A stretch of 64,000 bases of DNA, from positions 45,705 to 109,704 of the forward strand of contig JAFIFE010000016.1 in the NCBI GenBank assembly GCA_020832185.1, written 5' to 3'. The first letter of the stretch is position 1. Each line of letters opens with the position of its first letter. The notes beneath the pieces are model-generated. The model had not been told where the DNA came from and searched no databases. It was given only the letters and a program-made list of their open reading frames with translations. Source of the DNA: Alkalibacterium sp. (GTDB lineage Bacteria; Bacillota; Bacilli; Lactobacillales; Carnobacteriaceae_A). Positions 45,788-54,973 of the stretch are shown piece after piece. The position numbers were made by a program, and so were the translations under genes.

Positions 45788-45833
45788 AAAAAAAAATCAG
45801 CCAATGAACTGTAAAATACAGTTCGTTGGCTGA
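45788..45833 (-). terminator. Terminator of the LysR gene
   Basis: A 16-bp stem TCAGCCAA.GAACTGT (45797-45812) / ACAGTTC.TTGGCTGA (45818-45833) with a 5-nt loop and nine T on the minus strand. The bases between it and the lysR stop (45834-45957) hold no gene. Confidence 0.9.
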
Positions 45834-45957
45834 AACCCCTTCATTTTTATACCTATTCTTTTAACACATATTAGCTGTACTTTATTCACTATCTTCCACC
45901 CCAAGCTACTCATCTAATAGTCACTAAGGATTCAACACATACAAAGGTGAAGCCTCG

Positions 45958-46860
45958 TTAATCAATCGGTTGATAGAAATAGCTCAGCATCGATTCATGA
46001 AGATAGGTTTCCACTGGTGTATAAGAGGCTTTCACTGGTCTGCAGAGTAACACATTAAATGGAATGGGATCATCAAAGTGTTTCATGACCACCTTGTCGT
46101 TCTTCAGATACCGTTTGATTGGAGCGGGTAAAATAGAAACGATCTCAGAGTGATTAGTCGTTTCAACGAGAAAGTCCCATGAAGCTGATGTAAGAGTGAC
46201 TTCAGCTTTTGATTTCTTTGAGTGTATTTTCTCTTTGACCAGTCGATTGGTTATGAATGACTCTTTGAATGTTCCAATCTGATAGTTATCCAAATCTTTC
46301 CATTTGATTGAATCCTGGACAGCCAATGGATGGCTTGGGTTCATAAAGGCGATATACTCATCGATTTGAATAACGTGTTCCTCGTATGATTTAGGGTCTA
46401 AATCAGTAGGAGCAACCAGCACAACATAGTCTAAATCTTTCTCAAAAAACATTCTCTTGAGTTCATAAGACCCTTCCTCGACTAGCTCTATTTTTATATC
46501 CGGGTTTTCTATAATAAATTTTGAGAAGAAATTAGAAAAGAGTACGGTCAGTACTAAGGATGGCAACCCAATTCGAATCGTTCCTTTTTGTTTGGCTGCT
46601 TCTTTTCTAATCATATCTTCCATATCTTTGTGCATGCTGACAATATCAAGAGCATACTTATACACTCTTTTGCCGCTGGATGTCAGTCCGTCCAGCCTCC
46701 CGTTTTTTCGAACGAACAATTCGACTTCTTCATCTTTTTCAAAATGAGTAATAAACTGACTTAACGCTGATTGAGATATGTGAATTCGTTTGGCTGCTAC
46801 TGAAAGATTACAGCCGCATTCTACGATGGTCACAAAGTAATTCATTTGGGTAATATCCAT
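45958..46860 (-). CDS. LysR-family transcriptional regulator
   Basis: The 300 residues have an N-terminal winged helix (FVTIVECGCNLSVAAKRIHISQSALSQFITHFE, residues 9-41) and a co-inducer domain starting at GTIRIGLPSLVLT. It sits between the thiolase operon and the second acyl-CoA dehydrogenase, all on the same strand. It is the natural candidate to bind the GTAGACGA-containing motif upstream of these genes; the ligand is unknown, perhaps a carboxylate or its CoA ester. It carries its own upstream region and terminator. Confidence 0.9.
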   Translation of the reverse strand: MDITQMNYFVTIVECGCNLSVAAKRIHISQSALSQFITHFEKDEEVELFVRKNGRLDGLTSSGKRVYKYALDIVSMHKDMEDMIRKEAAKQKGTIRIGLPSLVLTVLFSNFFSKFIIENPDIKIELVEEGSYELKRMFFEKDLDYVVLVAPTDLDPKSYEEHVIQIDEYIAFMNPSHPLAVQDSIKWKDLDNYQIGTFKESFITNRLVKEKIHSKKSKAEVTLTSASWDFLVETTNHSEIVSILPAPIKRYLKNDKVVMKHFDDPIPFNVLLCRPVKASYTPVETYLHESMLSYFYQPID

Positions 46861-47002
46861 CGGTACGCTCCTTACTACGGTTAATTGTTTCTTTACATTT
46901 ACTATCAGTATAGCACTTATTAAACGTCAACGACTAGGTAGAGTGCAAGATTCCTCTAGTCGACAGCAGCATCCTATTCCCGTGTTAATCAGACGATTCA
47001 TA

Positions 47003-47055
47003 AAAAAACTCTTTCCGGCTGCACTGAATGCTTTAACAGCTCTGCCGGAAAGAGT
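47003..47055 (-). terminator. Terminator of the second acyl-CoA dehydrogenase gene
   Basis: A 12-bp stem ACTCTTTCCGGC (47008-47019) / GCCGGAAAGAGT (47044-47055) with a 24-nt loop and seven T on the minus strand. The 140 bases between it and the lysR start hold the lysR promoter region (TATACT near 46909), without a clear -35. Confidence 0.85.
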
Positions 47056-47119
47056 ATAGATTTGATCGAAAGGAATGGATCTCTCTTATTTTTAACACAA
47101 AGGGTATCCTGGTGTCTGA

Positions 47120-48337
47120 TTAAATAAAGGCGCTCTTACCTGTCAAATGTCTTCCAACGATAAGTGCATTGATTTCATGCGTTCCTTCGTATGAATATAT
47201 GGCCTCTGCATCTGTAAAGAATCGGGCAACATCCGTATCTAGTGTAATCCCGTTTCCACCGACTACTTCTCGTGCCAAAGCTACTGTTTCACGCATACGC
47301 AAGGCATTATGCATCTTCGCAAGTGAGGAGTTGACTTCTATATAGTTACCTTCTTCCTGCATTTGAGCCAGACGCACAGAATAGGACAAGCACGCATTAA
47401 CATTTGCCTGCATGATAGCCAATTTTTCTTGAACCAGCTGGAAGGATCCCAGATTTTTACCAAATTGGTCACGCTGTTTCACGTATCTCAATGCTGCTTC
47501 GAATGCTCCGGCAGCCAGTCCTGTTGCCAGGTGCGAGATGTCTGCACGCGTGGTGCGGAGGATAGCAGATACGTCTTTAAATGAATGGACATTCACTAAA
47601 CGGCGGTCATCTCCAACCTTCACATCTTTCATGGTGATGTGTCCGTTTGCCAGCATACGCAAAGCAATTTTATTCTTGATGTTTTCAACAGACAAGCCTT
47701 CTGCATTACCAGGGACAATAAAAGCCTTCACTTGATTATCTTCTTCATCTCTAGCAAAAATAACAATTTCATCTGCTTTGTCTGCTCCACCGATCCATCG
47801 CTTTTCACCATTGATTATCCATGAATCTCCTTCTCGTCGTGCACTTGTTGACAATCCACCAGCAATATCTGATCCGTGTTCCGGTTCAGTTAAACCAAAG
47901 CAGGTACTGTATTCAAACGAGGTCACTTTTGAAGCCCAGCGTTCGATCTGCTCTTCTGATCCTCCGTACAGAAGAGACGCATAGAACAGTCCACCATGCA
48001 CTGTATAATATGTCGCAATACTAGGATCCATTTTAGCCAGTTCAAAGTATCTGAATACATTGAATAATTCGCTTGTTTTCAGTTCGTTCTCTCGTCCTTC
48101 AAAGAGCTTGGGGTCATCCATGAATCGTGCTTTTGCAACTTCATTCCAGGCATCATATGGAAATTTAGCTTTTTCGTAATGATCATTGATCACTGGATAC
48201 ACATGTTCTTCCAAAGCCTTGCGCATAGTTTGTAAAACATCCAGTTCGCTATCTGTCAATTGACTTGAATAGTTAAAAAGGTCTGTTGGGTAAAATTCCT
48301 TTACATTCACTCGTTCGTTTTTCATTGTTGTTTCCAT
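47120..48337 (-). CDS. Acyl-CoA dehydrogenase, glutaryl-CoA dehydrogenase / ACX4-like
   Basis: The 405 residues have AAAGGAGAA before the ATG. FGLTEPEHGSDIAGG, KRWIGGADKAD and the catalytic Glu in IYSYEGTHEINALIVGR place it with the GcdH/ACX4 branch rather than with its neighbour at 43215. The catalytic Glu is present here. It would oxidise a short-chain or dicarboxylic acyl-CoA. It is a monocistronic gene with the composite regulatory module upstream. Confidence 0.9.
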   Translation of the reverse strand: METTMKNERVNVKEFYPTDLFNYSSQLTDSELDVLQTMRKALEEHVYPVINDHYEKAKFPYDAWNEVAKARFMDDPKLFEGRENELKTSELFNVFRYFELAKMDPSIATYYTVHGGLFYASLLYGGSEEQIERWASKVTSFEYSTCFGLTEPEHGSDIAGGLSTSARREGDSWIINGEKRWIGGADKADEIVIFARDEEDNQVKAFIVPGNAEGLSVENIKNKIALRMLANGHITMKDVKVGDDRRLVNVHSFKDVSAILRTTRADISHLATGLAAGAFEAALRYVKQRDQFGKNLGSFQLVQEKLAIMQANVNACLSYSVRLAQMQEEGNYIEVNSSLAKMHNALRMRETVALAREVVGGNGITLDTDVARFFTDAEAIYSYEGTHEINALIVGRHLTGKSAFI

Positions 48338-48396
48338 TTTAGTGTTCTCCTTTGAGGGTTATTTCTCACTCCGTTTCACACTTTTTTCACTCTTAC

Positions 48397-48473
48397 TTTA
48401 ACCGCTTACAGAACTAGATTAACCCATAATGTTCTCGTTCGTCTACTTACCTATAGTAATAGAAGCTATAAGT
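48397..48473 (-). promoter_or_regulatory. Composite promoter module of the second acyl-CoA dehydrogenase
   Basis: ACTTATAG (48466-48473) and GTAGACGA ending at 48439 are in the same 35-nt frame as at the thiolase promoter. The -35 TAGACG (48440-48445) and -10 TAATCT (48416-48421) are followed by the cre-like TGTAAGCGGTTAAA (48397-48410). The cre-like site lies 60 bases from the start codon. Confidence 0.6.
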
Positions 48474-48497
48474 TTTGCTAATCAATACATGCTCTCC

Positions 48498-48535
48498 AGT
48501 AAAAAAGAGCCGTTATCTTTTAGTGATAGCGACCC
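48498..48535 (-). terminator. Terminator of the OFA-family transporter gene
   Basis: GCCGTTATC (48509-48517) / GATAGCGAC (48525-48533) forms an imperfect stem and is followed on the minus strand by six T. It is 20 bases after the stop codon. Confidence 0.65.
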
Positions 48536-48554
48536 CCTTTATTATATTTGACTG

Positions 48555-49757
48555 TTAGATATTATCAGATGCAACAACGTACTTCTCCGCACGTTTCATA
48601 TACCAGCTGATCAATCCAATCCCTATAACGGCCATCCCCGTTGAGATGATTAATGCCATTGAATAGCTTCCTGTTGATTCTCTAATCATTGATGCCAGAG
48701 AAGGACCTAAAATAGATGCTATCCCATAGGCCGTGAACATCCACCCATAGTTCGCCGCTGCTTTAGACGCTCCCCAATTCTCGGCAGTAATGCCCGGGAA
48801 AGAGCCCAAAAATCCGCCGAACGACAAGGCTATACATATCAACCCTAGTATACCCGCTACAGCTCCAAGAGTTTCTGTAAAGTTTAACATCATTAAACCT
48901 GCTCCAGAGACAACAAACATTGTGGCGACTGTTTTGTAACGTCCAATTCTATCAGAAACAGATCCCCAGAAAATTCTCCCGATTGTATTTGCAAGGCCGA
49001 CAATCATCACAATGACTGCTCCTGCTCCAAGAGAATAATACTCTGCCAAATTTGCTGCATGCCCAATGATCATCATTCCACTTGTAGCTGCAAAGGTGTA
49101 CACTCCCCACAATATCCAAAAGTTAGAGTCACGGAGCATTTCTTTGAACGTACTGTCTTTTTCTGAGACAACACCAGCTACCTGAGGTTTTGCTGGAGGA
49201 TTTTCCATCAGGAATGAAGCTGAACAGATAACAACGAATAAAATCCCGCCAAGTATTTTAAAGGTATCATTGACACCAATATTGTCTATCATATTGGTTG
49301 CTATTGGAGCTAATATAATCGCACCAGAACCAAACCCTGCAGCTGTCAAACCGCCTGCCAGCCCTTTTTTATCCGGGAACCATTTAACAGTCAAGGCTGT
49401 GGCTGTTCCATACCCCGCACCGATGCCGAGTCCTAAAATCAGTCCATACGTAAGGTATAACATAAGTATACTGTTGACAAATCCTGTCGCAAACATACCT
49501 AGACCGAACAAAATGCCTGAAGCAAATACAATTTTTTTACCGCCATGTTTATCCACAATTGGTCCACAGATAATCATTCCTACTGGGACCATTGCAAAAG
49601 AGATACTAAAGGCTAATGAGGTGTCACTTAAAGCCCAGTCCGGATTGACGTCAAGCAGTGCCGTCTGGAATACAGACCATGCATACCCTGCTCCCAGTGA
49701 TAAATTAGTGATGATTGCTGCAATTAATATCAGCCATCTGTTCTTCTGTTTCTTCAT
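48555..49757 (-). CDS. OFA-family MFS transporter
   Basis: The 400-residue protein has 12 predicted membrane segments. The start RWLILIAAIITNLSLGAGYAWSVFQ and the blocks GPIVDKHGGKKIVFASG, GLGIGAGYGTATALTVKWFPDKKGLAGG are typical of the oxalate/formate antiporter family. Members move small carboxylates. The shared regulatory module suggests it imports or exports the acid handled by the acyl-CoA enzymes (inference). AGGAGGAAA precedes the ATG. Confidence 0.88.
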   Translation of the reverse strand: MKKQKNRWLILIAAIITNLSLGAGYAWSVFQTALLDVNPDWALSDTSLAFSISFAMVPVGMIICGPIVDKHGGKKIVFASGILFGLGMFATGFVNSILMLYLTYGLILGLGIGAGYGTATALTVKWFPDKKGLAGGLTAAGFGSGAIILAPIATNMIDNIGVNDTFKILGGILFVVICSASFLMENPPAKPQVAGVVSEKDSTFKEMLRDSNFWILWGVYTFAATSGMMIIGHAANLAEYYSLGAGAVIVMIVGLANTIGRIFWGSVSDRIGRYKTVATMFVVSGAGLMMLNFTETLGAVAGILGLICIALSFGGFLGSFPGITAENWGASKAAANYGWMFTAYGIASILGPSLASMIRESTGSYSMALIISTGMAVIGIGLISWYMKRAEKYVVASDNI

Positions 49758-49819
49758 TTTTAATTTCCTCCTGATACTTTTTATATTCCCACTCTATTCA
49801 CTCTTACACTCACTCGGTG

Positions 49820-49886
49820 TTTAACCGCTTACAACTCAGAGTAACTTAATTCTCTTCTGCTCGTCTACTTACCAAAAGTTATAGAA
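49820..49886 (-). promoter_or_regulatory. Composite promoter module of the OFA-family transporter
   Basis: GGTAAGTAGACGA ends at 49861, with TATAACT just upstream (to about 49884). The -35 TAGACG (49862-49867) and -10 TACTCT (49838-49843) are followed by the cre-like TGTAAGCGGTTAAA (49820-49833), identical to that at 48397. The distance from cre to start codon is 63 bases, as at the other two. Confidence 0.6.
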
Positions 49887-49932
49887 ATGATTAGCTCAGC
49901 TTATTGCTGCATCCTCCGTGACTGGTTCTCTT

Positions 49933-50871
49933 TCAGATGTGAAGCTTATATATACGACTCCTTTCATCTTTTCCACCTTGGTCACGCGCCTCTTGTTGTT
50001 GAGCAGATGAATGAGTAATATACGATTCTTTGGACCGTTTTAAAGATGATTTCACATTTTCCCCTTTACTGTCCCATTTGATCATTCGGTAATAAGCATC
50101 GTGATAGAATATGAAGGCATACTCATTGTCGTAAGCTTCTCTCATCCATTTTTCTTTGGCATAAAGAGCATCCATAGGATAATCATCATACGCCATTACC
50201 CATAATGGATTTTGATGCGCATGTGTAGACATGATATCTGCCATATGAATCAGTGTCTCTCCTTTCTGGGTTAATCGAATAATTGCATGGCCCTCGCTGT
50301 GTCCACCGGTATGGATCATCTGAATTCCTTTTACGGGCTCACATTTATCTTTATAGGTAATGACCTGCTCGGCAACTGCTTCCCAATTCTCTTTCCAGTA
50401 AGTACTTTTTGATCGACTATTGGGATTCCTCACTTCAGCCCATTCTATTTCATTGACATAAATGTCTGCATTTGGAAACGCAGAAATAAATGAGTTGTTT
50501 TCAAGCCGTGTCAGCCCACACGCATGGTCAAAATGCATATGTGTCATTAAGACCACATCAATATCTTCTTCAGTCAGTCCTAAGCTTTCCAGATTTTCTT
50601 TCACTTTAGATTCTTCACGGACACCAAAATTCCGCTTCTGTTTATCCGTTAATTTACCATTCCCGATCCCCGTATCTATGAGATAATTTTTGTTGCAGTA
50701 CCTTATGAGAATAGGATCCGTCGCATTCTCAATCTGGTTATGCGCGTTTGCCGGATATCGTTTACTCCAAAGAGGTTTAGGCACCACACCAAATATAGCT
50801 CCTCCATCAAAAGACACCACACCGCCTTCCAGCCAATACAATGTCATATCATGAAACCTTAGTTTATCCAC
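49933..50871 (-). CDS. MBL-fold hydrolase, YtnP-like lactonase
   Basis: The start is GTG 50871 because AGGAGTGA precedes it; the GTG at 50880 would overlap the ribosome binding site. In the 312-residue form the metal motif is His111-x-His113-x-Asp115-His116 (THMHFDHACG), with a later His in TGGHSEGH and an Asp in HMADI. The family includes quorum-quenching lactonases such as YtnP; the substrate here is not known. It lies upstream of the transporter on the same strand with its own leader. Confidence 0.85.
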   Translation of the reverse strand: MDKLRFHDMTLYWLEGGVVSFDGGAIFGVVPKPLWSKRYPANAHNQIENATDPILIRYCNKNYLIDTGIGNGKLTDKQKRNFGVREESKVKENLESLGLTEEDIDVVLMTHMHFDHACGLTRLENNSFISAFPNADIYVNEIEWAEVRNPNSRSKSTYWKENWEAVAEQVITYKDKCEPVKGIQMIHTGGHSEGHAIIRLTQKGETLIHMADIMSTHAHQNPLWVMAYDDYPMDALYAKEKWMREAYDNEYAFIFYHDAYYRMIKWDSKGENVKSSLKRSKESYITHSSAQQQEARDQGGKDERSRIYKLHI

Positions 50872-50993
50872 TCTCTTCACTCCTATAAAATATAGTATTA
50901 ACAGAATTAATAGTATAGGGCTTCATGGACTGAATCCAATTAGCATTTTTAAATGCTTTTATTAAGTCAGCTTATCGTTTATCTTTAGACACG

Positions 50994-51031
50994 AAAAAAG
51001 CCCATGAGTTTAAGGGGCTAAACTCATGGGC
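50994..51031 (-). terminator. Terminator of the ABC exporter operon
   Basis: A perfect 12-bp stem GCCCATGAGTTT (51000-51011) / AAACTCATGGGC (51020-51031) with an 8-nt loop and six T on the minus strand. Confidence 0.9.
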
Positions 51032-51074
51032 CTCACGTTATTAAGATGACTGACCATTCCTCTATCTATCGTGA

Positions 51075-52355
51075 TCAGGCTGTATTATGTTTTCTGGCTT
51101 TTCTATTGCTCTGCATGATACTCCACGAGCGCTTGATTGTTCCCAGCATATTCGTATCTGAATAGACCAATACATTCGAACGGTAGAAGGCCAGGGAGAC
51201 AAACGCAATCAAGATTGTGAATCCTATTGTTCCAATTATAGACAGCCATATTCCACCTGTCGCTACAGTCCCCGCTGCTATCCTGAACGGCATAACGAAT
51301 GGAGTGAATAGTGGAACATAGGAGAAGACTACTGATAGCGTGTTTTCTGGTGAATTGAAAGCAAACAGTCCCACATAAAACCCAGCTAACGCAATGAAGA
51401 CAATCGGGGTGACCGCTTTATTGACATCCTCCATTTTAGTAGCTAAAGAGCCGAAGAATGCTGCCAGGATCACGTACATTAACACGCCGGCAATGAAAAA
51501 GATCAGAGTGTATCCCATCAGTTCCCGAAGCATACCGAAAATATCGAACTCTCCGACGATGCCCTGTACAAAATCAGTGTTTCTAAAGTAAAGATACGCA
51601 CCTGTTCCTACTGCAGCATATATCCCGATTTGTGTCAGCATAACCAGGGACACCCCAACAAGCTTCCCAAAGAAATGATTGGTTGCGCTCGCACTGGATA
51701 AAATGATCTCCATAATGCGTGTCCCTTTTTCGTTAGCGACTTCTTCAGCTATGATTCCAGAATATGTCATGATGAAGGCCATAATAGCAATACTGACTGC
51801 GTAGGCGCTCCATACTTGGATCATGCGTTCTGACATATCCTCTTCTGCGAGAGAGCCGTCAACAATACTGACTACTGTTTCATCAACAATAACTTGCTCT
51901 GTTAGTGACATAACATCTTCCGGAGCCAAATCCAGCTCATTTGCCCTCAGCATGGTCTGATAATTTGTCAATGCTTCTGTTATGAGAGGGACCTGATTAG
52001 ACAGTTCATTTGCATGAACCACCTCTACCTGCAGCGCCTCTCCCTGAGAATCGATGACCAGATACCCATCGATTGTTTCATCACTTAGAGCTGTTTCAGC
52101 CTCTTCTTCAGTAGTAATGTCGTCTGCTATATCAAAATTCCATTCTTCACTGGCAAACATCTGCTCCAATGTTGCGTCTTCAGTAATCAAAGCGACTGGA
52201 ACAGCCTCAATGTTTTGAGCATCTCTTGAAAAATAATAGCCCATCCCAATAAAGAATCCAATGACGATTAGAGGGATCAGTACCATTATAATAAAGCCGA
52301 ATGACTTTACATTCTTTTTATATACTTCTTTTGTGATCACCCAGAATTTACTCAT
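51075..52355 (-). CDS. ABC-2 type exporter permease (NatB/YhaP-like)
   Basis: The 426 residues have one N-terminal membrane helix, a long extracytoplasmic domain (about residues 45-175) and five to six C-terminal helices (ABC2_membrane_3 layout). EEVANEKGTRIMEIILSSASATNHFFGKLVGV is the conserved coupling region. The start overlaps the ATPase gene by 8 bases. It is similar to sodium or drug exporters of the NatAB class; the cargo is unknown. Confidence 0.88.
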   Translation of the reverse strand: MSKFWVITKEVYKKNVKSFGFIIMVLIPLIVIGFFIGMGYYFSRDAQNIEAVPVALITEDATLEQMFASEEWNFDIADDITTEEEAETALSDETIDGYLVIDSQGEALQVEVVHANELSNQVPLITEALTNYQTMLRANELDLAPEDVMSLTEQVIVDETVVSIVDGSLAEEDMSERMIQVWSAYAVSIAIMAFIMTYSGIIAEEVANEKGTRIMEIILSSASATNHFFGKLVGVSLVMLTQIGIYAAVGTGAYLYFRNTDFVQGIVGEFDIFGMLRELMGYTLIFFIAGVLMYVILAAFFGSLATKMEDVNKAVTPIVFIALAGFYVGLFAFNSPENTLSVVFSYVPLFTPFVMPFRIAAGTVATGGIWLSIIGTIGFTILIAFVSLAFYRSNVLVYSDTNMLGTIKRSWSIMQSNRKARKHNTA

Positions 52356-53247
52356 GCTTTACACCTGCCGTTCGTTTAAATATCTCTTCTAACGTGGGTG
52401 GCTGCTGACTGAAGGTAGGAATATAGCCATTGCGAGTAGCCGCTTCGAAAATCACTTTCCCGTCTTCAGCATTTGATAAGTAGACGATATCTATGCCTTC
52501 TTTAGTTTGCTCGACCTTTTTGACCCCGGGGAAATCTATCAGTTCATCTGGGGTCAGACCAGATTCTAAAAACAGCTTCGTTCTTCCGAACTGCTCCCTT
52601 ATATCATGAACGGGACCTTTCAGGACCTGCTTCCCGTCTTTAAGCATAATTAAACTGTTACAGAGCTCTTCAACATTATTCATGTTATGACTGGAAAAAA
52701 TAATGCGTGCGCCCTTACTTTGCGCTTCTCTTATGCCTTCTTCAAGAAGTTCAGCATTTACTGGATCCAATCCACTGAAAGGCTCGTCTAATATAATCAG
52801 ATCCGGCTCATGGATGAGTGTGCAGATCAGCTGCACCTTCTGCTGATTCCCTTTCGATAATGTTTTCACTTTGTCTGCTTTTTTGCCTTTTACATCAAAC
52901 TTTTTCAACCAGTCGTCTATCAAGGGACGGATCTCACTTTTTTTCTTCCCTCTCAGTTGAGCGAAGTATAAAATCTGATTCTCGATAGAGACTTTAGGGT
53001 ATAATCCTCTTTCTTCAGGAAGATATCCGATTTGATTGAAGATTTTCTTGGATAAGCGTTTATTCTCCCAAAGAACTTCTCCCGAATCAGCTGTCAGTAA
53101 ATCCAGGATAATTCGAAATGTGGTTGTTTTTCCTGCACCATTCTGACCGATCAATCCCATTATCTCACCCGGCTTGATAGTGAAACTGACATCGTCGACA
53201 GCGGTGACCTCTCCAAAGGACTTAGACAGCCCCTTTACTTCTAACAT
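52348..53247 (-). CDS. ABC exporter ATP-binding protein (NatA/YhaQ-like)
   Basis: The 299 residues have Walker A GQNGAGKTT, a Q-loop in IGYLPEERGLYPKV, signature LSKGNQQKVQLI, Walker B LIILDEPFSGLDP and the switch His in IFSSHNM. A 75-residue C-terminal extension, usual in NatA-type proteins, follows. It drives the permease encoded just downstream. Confidence 0.93.
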   Translation of the reverse strand: MLEVKGLSKSFGEVTAVDDVSFTIKPGEIMGLIGQNGAGKTTTFRIILDLLTADSGEVLWENKRLSKKIFNQIGYLPEERGLYPKVSIENQILYFAQLRGKKKSEIRPLIDDWLKKFDVKGKKADKVKTLSKGNQQKVQLICTLIHEPDLIILDEPFSGLDPVNAELLEEGIREAQSKGARIIFSSHNMNNVEELCNSLIMLKDGKQVLKGPVHDIREQFGRTKLFLESGLTPDELIDFPGVKKVEQTKEGIDIVYLSNAEDGKVIFEAATRNGYIPTFSQQPPTLEEIFKRTAGVKHE

Positions 53248-53383
53248 ATGAACGCCTTCTTTCTTCGATTATGTAATGCCCATTAATACTGAATATCTAC
53301 AGTATACCTGTTTCGGACTATCCTAGCATCGGTCTGTGGGACTATTTTTCTTGAAATCTTCACTTAAAAGTCTTGAAAACATC

Positions 53384-53415
53384 AAAAAGGAGAGCACACA
53401 TACACTCTCCTTTTT
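53384..53415. terminator. Bidirectional terminator
   Basis: AAAAAGGAGAG (53384-53394) / CTCTCCTTTTT (53405-53415), a perfect 11-bp stem with a 10-nt loop, directly after yjbQ. It ends the EIIC-ilvE-yjbQ transcript. Confidence 0.88.
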
Positions 53416-53419
53416 ACAG

Positions 53420-53824
53420 TTATCCTTCTATTATTTTGACATAAAACTGTCTGGTCCTTGGGCCGTCAAATTCTGTAAAATACACACTTTGCCACGTCCC
53501 AAATACAAGTTTCCCCTGATGAATCAACAGGGTCTCACTGGCCCCGACAAGACTTGACTTCATATGTCCGTCTGAATTGCCTTCCAGGTGGACAAAATAG
53601 TCATGATTAGGAAAGGTGTCATTCAAAGCTTTCTTCAAGTCTGTTTTGACATCCGGATCTGCATTCTCATTGATCGTGATTCCTGCAGTCGTATGCGGAC
53701 AATATACGACCATGATCCCTTCCTCTACTTCACTTTCTTTCAGAGCTTCTTCAAGATAGGCATCCAGCATGAGAAAGGCCTGCTTTTCGTGTGTTTTTAT
53801 CTCAAACGTTTGTAAATAACTCAT
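53420..53824 (-). CDS. YjbQ/UPF0047 family protein
   Basis: The 134 residues have the family signature VVYCPHTTAGITINENADPDV and HLEGNSDGHMKSSLVGAS. Members form trimers with a metal- or phosphate-binding pocket, and a thiamine-phosphate-synthase-like activity has been described for some; the physiological role is uncertain. GGAGGA precedes the ATG. It follows ilvE by 57 bases and is probably in the same transcript. Confidence 0.9.
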   Translation of the reverse strand: MSYLQTFEIKTHEKQAFLMLDAYLEEALKESEVEEGIMVVYCPHTTAGITINENADPDVKTDLKKALNDTFPNHDYFVHLEGNSDGHMKSSLVGASETLLIHQGKLVFGTWQSVYFTEFDGPRTRQFYVKIIEG

Positions 53825-53881
53825 CTCAAGTCCTCCGTTCGTCAGTTAAGTGCTGGGTGGGCATTCATATTACCTGTTTCC

Positions 53882-54913
53882 TTATACTTTTTCTATCCAG
53901 CCCTCAGGCCCTTCGATTTCACCAAACTGTATCCCAGTCAGTTCGTTGTATAACCGCTTAGTAACGGGACCCACTTCTGTTTCAGAATAAAAGACATGAA
54001 ACGCCTCATCTACCTGCAGGCCACCAATAGGCGCAATAACCGCTGCTGTTCCACATGCTCCGGCTTCCTTGAATTGATCGATGTCTTTAACGAAGACATC
54101 TCCTTCATACGTTTTCAAGTTCAGTCTGTTTTCTGCAAGCCACAACAGTGAATACTTTGTGATACTCGGCAGAATCGATGGGGACTTAGGTGTTACAAAC
54201 ACATCGTCTTTCGTGATTCCAAAGAAATTTGCTGCTCCCACTTCTTCTATTTTAGTATGCGTTTCCGGATCCAGATACACTGCATCACTGAAACTTCGCC
54301 CTTTAGCTTCTTTTCCGGGCAGTAAACTCGCTGCATAATTCCCGCCTACCTTCGCTGCGCCTGTCCCTCTTGGTGCGGCACGGTCATAGGTGCTCACAAG
54401 GAAGTTCGACGGTTTCATCCCACCTTTGAAATAGGAGCCGACTGGTGTGGCAAAGATTGAGAAAATATACTCATCTGCCGCTTTGATTCCTACATTATCC
54501 CCCACACCGATCATAAATGGTCGGAGGTATAAAGAGGCTCCGGTACCATAAGGCGGCACCCACTCTTCGTTCGCCCGAACGACTTTTTTGACTGCTTCTA
54601 CAAATTTGTCTTCTGGATATGGTGCCATCAGTAAACGGTCACAGCTGTTTTTCATTCGTCTCGCATTTTCGTAAGGCCTGAATAAGTTGATCGATCCATC
54701 CTTTGTCCGGTAAGCCTTCATTCCTTCGAAACATTGCTGCCCGTAATGAAGGGCAGTCGATCCTTCAGAAATGTGCAGCTGGTTGTCAGTTGTCAGTTCA
54801 CCTTCATCCCACTTGCCTTCTTTAAACTTCGAGATAAATCGGTAATCGGTTTTAATATAAGAAAAATCTAAATTTTCCCAGTCAATGTTCTTCGGTCTAA
54901 TATCAGTAGTCAT
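53882..54913 (-). CDS. ilvE: Branched-chain amino-acid aminotransferase
   Basis: The 343 residues belong to fold-type IV: the PLP Lys lies in GTGAAKVGGNYAASL, and EVGAANFFGI and GACGTAAVIAPIG are conserved. It interconverts Leu, Ile and Val with their 2-oxoacids. It is second in an operon whose leader peptide ends with Val, Ile and Leu codons, which fits control by branched-chain amino acids. It lies 60 bases after the EIIC gene. Confidence 0.95.
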   Translation of the reverse strand: MTTDIRPKNIDWENLDFSYIKTDYRFISKFKEGKWDEGELTTDNQLHISEGSTALHYGQQCFEGMKAYRTKDGSINLFRPYENARRMKNSCDRLLMAPYPEDKFVEAVKKVVRANEEWVPPYGTGASLYLRPFMIGVGDNVGIKAADEYIFSIFATPVGSYFKGGMKPSNFLVSTYDRAAPRGTGAAKVGGNYAASLLPGKEAKGRSFSDAVYLDPETHTKIEEVGAANFFGITKDDVFVTPKSPSILPSITKYSLLWLAENRLNLKTYEGDVFVKDIDQFKEAGACGTAAVIAPIGGLQVDEAFHVFYSETEVGPVTKRLYNELTGIQFGEIEGPEGWIEKV

Positions 54914-54973
54914 ACTGTTTTGTTTCCCCTATCCTAAATTGAATTTTTAACCTGCAAGAGTTTTCTTAAATCA

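Noticed and set aside
49270..49824. 184-residue plus-strand ORF
   Set aside because: It is an antisense shadow of the OFA transporter; the true gene shows family motifs, and this frame is Pro/Ile-rich with none.
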